This document shows, in pieces, positions 57,863 through 64,000 of a DNA stretch of 64,000 nt (position 1 is its first letter; each line of letters opens with the position of its first letter). The notes under the pieces are model-generated. The model did no database searches. It saw only the letters and a program-made list of their open reading frames with translations, and had not been told where the DNA came from. A program made the translations under genes and the position numbers. This stretch comes from Sepiola atlantica (Eukaryota; Mollusca; Cephalopoda; Sepiida; Sepiolidae): contig OY744535.1 of the NCBI GenBank assembly GCA_963556195.1, positions 88,126,449 through 88,190,448 of the forward strand, in the 5' to 3' direction.

Positions 57863-58963
57863 CTAAACTTGGTTTACATAAGGTTCGTTTTTGTTCCTTA
57901 CAAACCTTCTTAGCAGTACGGGTCCAGGAGTCATTAGCCAAGAGGGAAGTGAGTTTCCATGGGAGGAATGGCGCTGGAATGCGAAGAAACGTTCATGCGG
58001 TGTAGCGTTAGTTGCCGTACACAACAACGATCTCTGTGAGTGGAGCACCTCGGCAAGTACAAGTTCCCAATGCTTTTCAGATAGGTTGCGCGATTTAAAG
58101 GCTAAACGAATCGCCTTCCATATAATGCCATTCATTCTCTCTACTTGTCCGTTTCCGGTGTGATGATAAGGAGTGCTATTACTAGTGGCAATTCCTTTCT
58201 GGGAGAGATAAGATTTCAGCTCCTTGGGCATGAAAGATGTGCCTCGATCTGAATGTATATAACTTGGCATTCCACATAGGCTAAATAGCAAATCTAAACA
58301 TTTGATCACTGTTGCTGCATGCATATTGGAACATGGAAAAGCAAAAGGGAAACGAGAGTATTCATCAACTATAACTAATAAGTAACAATTAGTCGATACA
58401 CTAGGCACATGACCTTTGAAATCAACACTAAGTCGTTCCATAGGTTTTGTTGCGTTTATAAGAGTTCCTTTTGTTAAGCGATAGAATTGAGGTTTTAGCT
58501 CTTCGCAAATCCTACAAGAAGCATACCTCTTCTTTACCTCTTCTGTAGAAAAGGGGAGATCGGCGAGTGTAGATGTATTAAAAGTTGAACAAGTGTATGC
58601 TCGGGAAAATGTGTCAGGGACCACATTATCTTTACCAAGACGATACTTGATAGTGTAGCTGAATGCAGCAAGTTCCAGTCTCCATTCCTGGATTTTTGCA
58701 TTCTTAATTTTCGTACGTCTTTTAGCATCGAACATAAAGGCTACTGACCGCTGATCGGCAATCAAAGTAAAATGGCTTCGTGCCAGATAGTGGCTCAATT
58801 TACGCACTGCCTCAATAATGGCAGTCGCTTCTTTTTCTACGATGTGGTATTTTAGTTCACTGCCCTGTAGTGTTCTAGACATCAACGCCACAGGTCGTCC
58901 TCCTTGATAAAGAACGGCAGAAATAGCTACATCGGACGCATCACACTCTACCTCAAAGGGCAA
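57863..58963 (-). pseudogene. Gypsy RNase H and integrase
   Basis: A 366-residue frame. RNase H occupies about residues 1-115: VECDASDVAISAVLY with its Asp, EKEATAIIEA with its Glu, IADQRSVAFMFD with its Asp, and LGKDNVVPDTFSR closing. The integrase follows. Only CRICEELKPQFYR of the zinc-binding HHCC is left, because the region with the two histidines has been lost by an in-frame deletion just after the RNase H end. The catalytic core is intact: Asp in SVDFKG, Asp in HSDRGTSF and Glu in GQVERMNG, with exactly 35 residues between the last two. The frame stops at a TAG within the tail. Normally the protein cleaves RNA-DNA hybrids and joins element DNA to the chromosome. The missing histidines and the stop argue it is dead. 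Confidence 0.93.
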
Positions 58964-59325
58964 GTTTTCATCAACCGTCTGCAGAGTAGACTTTTCCTAA
59001 TCCTATTTTCAGCAAGTTGAATGATTTCAAGGCCTTCTCTTCCAATGGGAATTTTCTCGCGATTTTTTAGCGGTTCAATTTTGTTAGAAAATTCTTGTAT
59101 CCATTTTGCATAGTACGCACACATTCCAATTATCCTTTTAAGTGATTTTAAGTTCTCGGGTGGATGAAGCTCCTTTAACGGGCGAAGTCGCTCTGTATCA
59201 GGCTTGATGGCACCATTCCCAACACAGTACCCCAGCACGTTAATAGAAGGCACGGTCTTTACAATCTTTAATTGGTTATGAGTAAGGTTTCTCCGACCGA
59301 CAGTGTCTAGGAACTGCTTTACATT
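58948..59325 (-). pseudogene. Gypsy RT-RNase H connection segment
   Basis: In frame with the RT frame after a TAA at 59326-59328. It contains VLGYCVGNGAIKPDTERL, LRPLKELHPPENLKSLKR and IGMCAYYAKWI, the RT thumb/connection of Ty3/gypsy pol. A one-base frame change near 58990 joins it to the RNase H frame. Confidence 0.88.
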
Positions 59326-59934
59326 TTAATCATGTTCCTCCTGAGTATGTCCTGCAATTTGTACATTGTCAAGGTACGGGAAACCACCACGCAAGTTCCC
59401 CTCTTTTACTATTCTGTCTATAGCCCGCTGGAAGGCAGCGACCCCATTTGTAACTCCAAACGGAATTCTACAAAACTGATACAAGCAACCATTTGCCTCA
59501 AATGCGGTATACTTTTTATCAGCCTCATTCAGCGGCACTTGGTGGTAGGGACTTTTAAGATCAAAAGTGGAGAATACCTTGTATTTTGCAAGATCATTCA
59601 CCATGTCGTCTATTCTTGGCAATGGGTAGGCATCTAACTCAGTGTATTGGTTAATTGTTTGGGAATAATCCACACACATCCGCTTTTTATGTCGGTGGGT
59701 GGGGTCCTTCACTACTACTATTTGGGTTCGCCATGGTGATATGCTGGTTTCGATTATGCCCTCAGATAGTAGATGATTAACTTCCTCTGCAATGAATATC
59801 TGATCGTCCTTGCTAAAACGTCTGGATTTAGCAGCTATTGGTTTGCAGTTTGAAGACACATTTTGAAAACGAGACGGCTCTTCTATTTTTGTTGCGGCCA
59901 ATGCACAAAGGGGGGAGCTATATCGATAGTTCAC
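59326..59934 (-). pseudogene. Gypsy reverse transcriptase
   Basis: A 202-residue frame opening at a GTG, which is an accident of a frame change rather than a real start. It contains KSRRFSKDDQIFIAEEVNHL and EGIIETSISPWRTQIVVV, then DAYPLPRIDDMV. STFDLKSPYHQVPL follows, with the first catalytic Asp, then FGVTNGVAAFQRAID. The catalytic box reads FPYLDNVQIAGH: YLDN in place of YxDD. I recall YLDN from related aquatic-animal elements, so this may be a lineage feature, but it could be a lesion. A TAA ends it right after QEEHD. Confidence 0.93.
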
Positions 59935-60274
59935 TCGGGACGGGGCCCACCGTATTTAAAAGTTACACTTTGATGTTGACGCAAGAAATCCTGGCCAAGT
60001 ATTAAGTCCGAACACAGATTTTTTTCAAAATACTAAGCCGTGTAGCAACGTAAAACTGGTTATTACGATCGAGAACTAGGTTACCAACAACATAGCTCTT
60101 GGAACGAGTATTCAAGGTTTTCTGAGCCATAGAAATGTCTTTATTGGAAAGATAAACTTTTAGTTTTAGTTCCTGCACAATTCTTTCGTTAAGATAGCTG
60201 GCAGTACTGCAAGAATCCAGGAGAACACTTAATCTTGTCCCGTTAATAGTAACATGCGTTGCAGCTGGCGCGAG
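59935..60274 (-). pseudogene. Gypsy aspartic protease
   Basis: Continues gag's frame after a TAA: VTINGTRLSVLLDSCSTASY holds the active-site loop, but as DSC where D-S/T-G is expected. Further on, after a frame change in an A7 run near 60025, ILGQDFLRQH provides the conserved second protease motif. Another stop and a shift in a C6 run near 59915 separate it from RT. Confidence 0.8.
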
Positions 60275-61108
60275 TTATTGTGGTATGTTGGTAAATGTGG
60301 TCAGTAAGTGAGTACCGATCAATGTTGCCACTGAACTTGAAGACTTAGATTTGCACACGCGGGCATAATGTCTTGGCTTGGAGCATTTATTGCAAGTAAC
60401 CTCGCGGGCGGGACAGCTATCTCTTGAATGATAGAGGAAACCACAAAAGAAACATTTACGATTCTTATATGTTGCAGCAGTAGCCGATTCACTGGGAGGA
60501 ACTTGAGGACTAGAACAACTACATTCCCATAACCGTAGTGATCCTGGGTCCACGCCCGTAGCCAGGTAGGTATCCGGAGTTGTATACGCATATCTATTAC
60601 GCTGGGCTATATCCAACGCAGAAGCTTGACTGTACGCCGTCAGAAGATCCAGCGTTTTATTTTCCAGGACCCGCTGTCGTATTGAAGGCGAGGATATTCC
60701 AGAAATGAATGCGTCACGCATTGCCTCGTCGCCACACTCCTCTGCACTGTGGTGGCGGAAGTTGCAATTCCTTTTTAGGTTCTCCAATTCTCGGAAAAAT
60801 TCGTGCATCGTTACTCCCGGCTTCTGCCGTCTGGTTGCTAGTGTATGTCTTGCAAAGACTCCATTTGGTGTTTTAATAAACAAGCTGTCTAGCTTTGCTA
60901 TAGCAGCATCAAAGTTCGTGCATGTCTCTATAAATTCATAAGCATTAGAGCTCACACAGCTTAACAGGTCTCTGTATTTGTTCGGCATTTTATCTTCATA
61001 ATCTTCAAGGTAATTACTTAATATTGCACGCCAGTGTCGGTATTCCTTGGCAGCTGTCGGTAGACTGGGATCAATGTCTAGGCATTTTGGTTTCCATGTC
61101 ACATCCAT
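60275..61108 (-). CDS. Gypsy gag-like nucleocapsid protein
   Basis: A 277-residue frame from ATG (start MDVTWKPKCLDIDPSLP) about 70 nt after the 5' LTR. The N-terminal 190 residues resemble a retrotransposon gag/capsid region, with KEYRHWRAILSNYLEDYEDK near the start and RDAFISGISSPSIRQRVLEN near residues 128-147. Then come two canonical CX2CX4HX4C zinc knuckles: CFFCGFLYHSRDSC and CNKCSKPRHYARVC. Knuckles bind element RNA in the particle. It ends at a TAA after TNIPQ, in the same frame as the protease that follows. It is the only ORF of the element without an internal lesion. Confidence 0.85.
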   Translation of the reverse strand: MDVTWKPKCLDIDPSLPTAAKEYRHWRAILSNYLEDYEDKMPNKYRDLLSCVSSNAYEFIETCTNFDAAIAKLDSLFIKTPNGVFARHTLATRRQKPGVTMHEFFRELENLKRNCNFRHHSAEECGDEAMRDAFISGISSPSIRQRVLENKTLDLLTAYSQASALDIAQRNRYAYTTPDTYLATGVDPGSLRLWECSCSSPQVPPSESATAATYKNRKCFFCGFLYHSRDSCPAREVTCNKCSKPRHYARVCKSKSSSSVATLIGTHLLTTFTNIPQ

Positions 61109-61160
61109 TTTTGTATCGTAGTAGACATCCCCCCCAAAAAAAAAGGTTGTTTAAAAAATA

Positions 61161-61180
61161 TTTTTTTTAGTTGAATAAAT
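61161..61180 (-). promoter_or_regulatory. Candidate minus-strand priming site, complementary to own LTR
   Basis: One base inside the 5' LTR the sense leader reads TTTATTCAACTAAAAAAAA. No tRNA-type TGG start is present for about 40 nt. This stretch is the exact reverse complement of a segment in the 3' LTR (plus 57281-57298) and has one mismatch to the 5' LTR segment at 61217-61233. Confidence 0.5.
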
Positions 61181-61335
61181 TGTAATAAAAAACACGTGTT
61201 ACTTGGAAGCCAAGCTTTATTCAATTAAAAAAGGAATGCAAAATGGTGGCAGATATGGTCAGTTTTAATACGCGTAAGCTAACGGCTTCCAGCTTCGGGA
61301 GCACGTATAGAAGCCCATACGAATGTAATATAACA
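61181..61335 (-). repeat. 5' LTR (155 bp)
   Basis: Same length as the 3' LTR with scattered substitutions (for example CAACTAAAAAAAG against CAATTAAAAAAGG, CAGCAAACGACTTCC against AAGCTAACGGCTTCC). So insertion was not very recent. It contains the palindrome AACACGTGTT and a CTTGG/CCAAG hairpin. Confidence 0.95.
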
Positions 61336-61508
61336 CCCTTCCACAGTGTGCTAGATATATATGAACAGCGTCTATTTTTACGAAATATAATACATAATCT
61401 AGCGATGATTTGGCAGATGGTAAGGATGCCAGACAGCAGTGACTATGGTCACAGTTTTCGAATCTTAGAAGTGCAGCGTGTCCGTGGATGATTACGTGTT
61501 ATATATTA

Positions 61509-62200
61509 CTAGCAAGGCAACCCGGCGTTTCCCGTGTCCATAAAATAAAAATTGAAGACATTAAGTAGTGCGTGTAAATCTTCATACATACATCAATCTC
61601 TATATATCTCTCTTTAGTCGTCTCTGTATCTGTATTTCTTACCCTTTCCTCCATTTCTCTCTATCACTATCGTCAAGCCTTTCTCCCGCTTTGCCCAGCT
61701 TATTTTATATCTGATTTTAATTATGAATGTTTAATTTATTGACCTTTTGATCAAATTTAAACATATTAAGAAGGTACGTTATGTTAATGAAGTGTACAGT
61801 CCGAAGGGAGTTAATATATACACGTTACCAAAGGTTATACTGTAATCTTACAATTTGTTATCTTTGAAAACGTCAAGTAGAATAAATGTTTCAATTCATT
61901 CTAAATTTATTGTAACCTTACTCTATGTTTCTATACACAGACGATACGTAATGTTGATTAAGTCAGTTGTCCGAATAGGTTAATTGTATACCCATTACTA
62001 AAAGAAATCCTGAAATCTAACAATATTTGATTTCCAACAACCCCTACTAGAACAAATCATACCGGTAACTTCAACCATTTTACACTATTATGCAGTAAAA
62101 TTACTTAGATAATGGTAATAGACGAGATTTAATATATATACTATTTACTGAAAGTAACACTTTCACCTTCGAATTTTTATCGAGGACTATGCCGAGTAGA
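61509..62200 (+). mobile_element. Minisatellite-carrying element, copy 3 (head)
   Basis: CTAGCAAGGCAACCCGGCGT, then TCCATAAAATAAAA, CGTGTAAATCTTCATA and CTCTATATATCTCTCT, parallels the heads at 9099 and 10123. The following 500 bp are AT-rich with no coding frame, and then minisatellites begin. Confidence 0.6.
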
Positions 62201-62204
62201 ATAA

Positions 62205-63200
62205 ATGTTCCCAGGCAATTATTGTGCCGCTCCCAATTCTCCGACTTCTTCCTATACCATCCGATTTATTCCCATAGAACCGGTCTCCTCCCCATACGAC
62301 TCTGACTTATTCCCATCCAATCCGACTCTGACATCTTTACATGTTATCGGACTCTTTCCTATGTCATCCGACACTTTCCCATACCGCTTGCCTCCTTCCG
62401 ACACGACTACTTCCATTCCATACAACTATCACATCTTCCAATACTATCCGACGTTCCCCATACCATATATTCCGACTTCTTACCATACAATTAGACTCCA
62501 TCCCATACCATCAGATTCCTTCCAATACTATCCGACCGAGACTATTCCCATACCATATGACTCTGGCTCCCTCACATACAACTGTGGCCTGATTTCTTCC
62601 CATACCATTAAATCCGGACTGATTCCCATACCTTCTGACACTTTTCTTACACTATATAACTCGGAGTCCTTCCCATACTACTTAACTTTGATTATTTCCC
62701 ATACCATCAGACCCGAACTCTTTCCAAACCATCATACTCGGAGTCCTTCCACTACATTCGGCTCAAACTCCTTCCCATACACAGTGACTTCTTTTCAAAA
62801 TATCCAACTCTGATTGCTTCCAATATAATCCAACTACAACGCATTCTCATACCATCCGACTCCGCCAAATTCCATCTAACTTCGTATGATTCCACCCGAC
62901 TCCTTCTCATGCTTAGCAACTTCATGACTTTTCACATACTAACTGAATTTGATTCTTTTCCATACAATCCAACCGACTCGTTCCCATATATACCGACTTT
63001 GACCCATCTCATACTTGCTATTTCAGACTTGTCTTCATACCATCTGACTCAGATTCAGTCCACTAGTATCCGATCCGACCCCTTTCCAATAACATCTGAG
63101 TCGGAATCGTCACGATACCATGCTACTCGAACTCCTTATGATACCATGTAACTCGGACTCAGTACACTACCATGCGACTCTGACTACTTGTCATACACAC
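62205..63200 (+). repeat. About 20-25-bp minisatellite (CCATACCATCCGACTC type)
   Basis: Degenerate units built from TTCCCATACCATCCGACTC and CTGACT(C/T)CTTCC. The 202- and 83-residue frames, rich in Ser/Thr/Pro, are readings of the array. Confidence 0.9.
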
Positions 63201-63219
63201 TGGCTCAAACTCCTATATG

Positions 63220-64000
63220 AACTACAGGCTCTGACTCGTACCCGAACACTAGGGTGTGACTCCTTCCCCAACCGTAGGCTCTGACACCTTCTTGAATCTC
63301 AGCCTCTGAATCCATTCCGAAGCTAGGGCTTTTAATCCTTCTCAAAACCTCAGGTTCTGAGTCATTCTCGAACCCTAGTCTCTGACTCCTTCCTGAAACC
63401 CAGACCATGAATCTGACTCATTCCCGAAAAGCAGGTTCTTAATCGTCGATGTACCTCCGGATTTGACAGTTTCCCGAACTTCCAGGTTTAACTGTTTCGA
63501 AAACCTCCGAGTCTGACTCTTTCCCGAACATTATTTTTCTTTTATCCTTGGCAATGCTACGTTTTACACACCAGCTTTATTTACGTATTGAGTACTTTTT
63601 GATAAAACACGAGCCTTATCGAGGATAATAAGCACTTTTAAAATCAAGGCGCCTCCGACCCTCACTCTTTCTCAGACCCTCCGAGCCTTACTCCATTCCT
63701 AAACCTGCGACTCTCACTCCTTCCTTAACCTCCGTCTCACTCCTTTCTTCGCCTCAGGCTGTGACTCCTACCTTCACCTCAGGATCTGATTTCTATGCGG
63801 ACTTCCGCATCTGACTCTTTCCCGAACCGCAGGATCTAAATTCTACCTGAACCTAAGGCGCTTACTCTACCCGTACCTAAGGCTCTGGCTCCTACCCGAA
63901 CCCTACGCTCTGACTCCTTCTCGAAAATTAGGTTCTGACTTCTTGCCGAACTACAGGCTCTGACACTTTCCCGAAGCTCAGGCTCTTACTTCTTCCAAAG
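63220..64000 (+). repeat. 25-bp minisatellite (AGGCTCTGACTCCTTCCCGAA type), runs off window
   Basis: Units of about 25 bp such as AGGCTCTGACTCCT and CCCGAACC(C/T). A roughly 115-bp non-repeat piece interrupts it at 63535-63650. Related to the preceding array through CTGACTCCTTCC, so the two may share an origin. The array is cut by the window end. Confidence 0.92.

Larger units (their letters stand above)
57241..61340 (-). mobile_element. Ty3/gypsy LTR retrotransposon with 5-bp target duplication
   Basis: Two 155-bp LTRs (57246-57400 and 61181-61335) start TGTAATAAAA and end ATATAACA on the plus strand. They are flanked outside by CCCTT on both sides (57241-57245 and 61336-61340), a perfect 5-bp target-site duplication. 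Between them, on the minus strand and in canonical gypsy order, lie gag with two zinc knuckles, protease, reverse transcriptase, RNase H and integrase. The element is complete in outline but carries several stops and frameshifts. The RT wording (PYLDN) and RNase H-integrase order fit the mag-like/aquatic K02A2.6-type lineage as I remember it. It replicates through an RNA intermediate in virus-like particles when functional; this copy cannot. Confidence 0.96.

Noticed and set aside
62205..62813. A 202-residue Ser/Pro/Thr-rich frame that might be a secreted or mucin-like protein
   Set aside because: It follows the period of the roughly 20-25-bp minisatellite, and neighbouring frames read the same repeat.

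Overview
The window looks like nuclear DNA of an invertebrate animal with a large, AT-rich, repeat-dense genome. Cephalopod (octopus-like) is my best guess. It rests on dozens of long (TA)n arrays, tRNA-derived SINEs with RNA polymerase III A/B-box heads, and a mixture of LINE, Penelope-like, Ty3/gypsy and mini-mariner remnants. This is inference from style; nothing here proves the species. I found no convincing host protein-coding gene, rRNA or tRNA gene. Nearly all open reading frames are translations of (TA)n or other tandem repeats, or pieces of transposable elements.

Layout. 0-9 kb: (TA)n arrays, a direct repeat, dispersed repeats, four head-to-tail SINE copies (about 5.0-6.35 kb) and a 133-bp perfect palindrome (7.9 kb). 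9.1-15.1 kb: two related elements, both starting CTARCAGGGCTACCC, that carry minisatellites. The second carries a 35-bp GC-rich minisatellite, C-rich repeats and an 81-bp array. A 5'-truncated LINE with an intact reverse-transcriptase ORF and a 35-base poly(A) tail has landed inside that 81-bp array. 15.5-18 kb: a 12-bp repeat, a 95-bp-arm foldback, a mini-mariner and SINE-like copies. 22.3 kb: a foldback MITE. 24.6-25.4 kb: a decayed plus-strand LINE. 33.8-36.0 kb: a decayed minus-strand Penelope-like element (RT, Cys linker, GIY-YIG endonuclease), interrupted by a smaller repeat. 39.7-41.5 kb: a 76-bp minisatellite split by a GC-rich insert with two CRE sites. 42.65-44.56 kb: an R2-group LINE relic lacking the RT core. 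49.6-51.4 kb: several inverted-repeat elements. 56.2 kb: a second mini-mariner. 57.25-61.34 kb: a structurally complete Ty3/gypsy element with 155-bp LTRs and a perfect 5-bp target duplication, but with broken ORFs. 61.5 kb to the end: a third CTAGCARGGC head followed by about 25-bp minisatellites that run off the window.

The elements do not form a working host pathway; they record nested insertion. (TA)n tracts abut SINE tails, MITEs and the Penelope-interrupting repeat far too often to be incidental, so retroposon tails and TA-targeting transposons probably seed or use them. The two most interesting mechanistic leads are the gypsy leader, whose primer-site position is complementary to its own LTR, and the family of minisatellite-carrying elements near 9.1, 10.1 and 61.5 kb.
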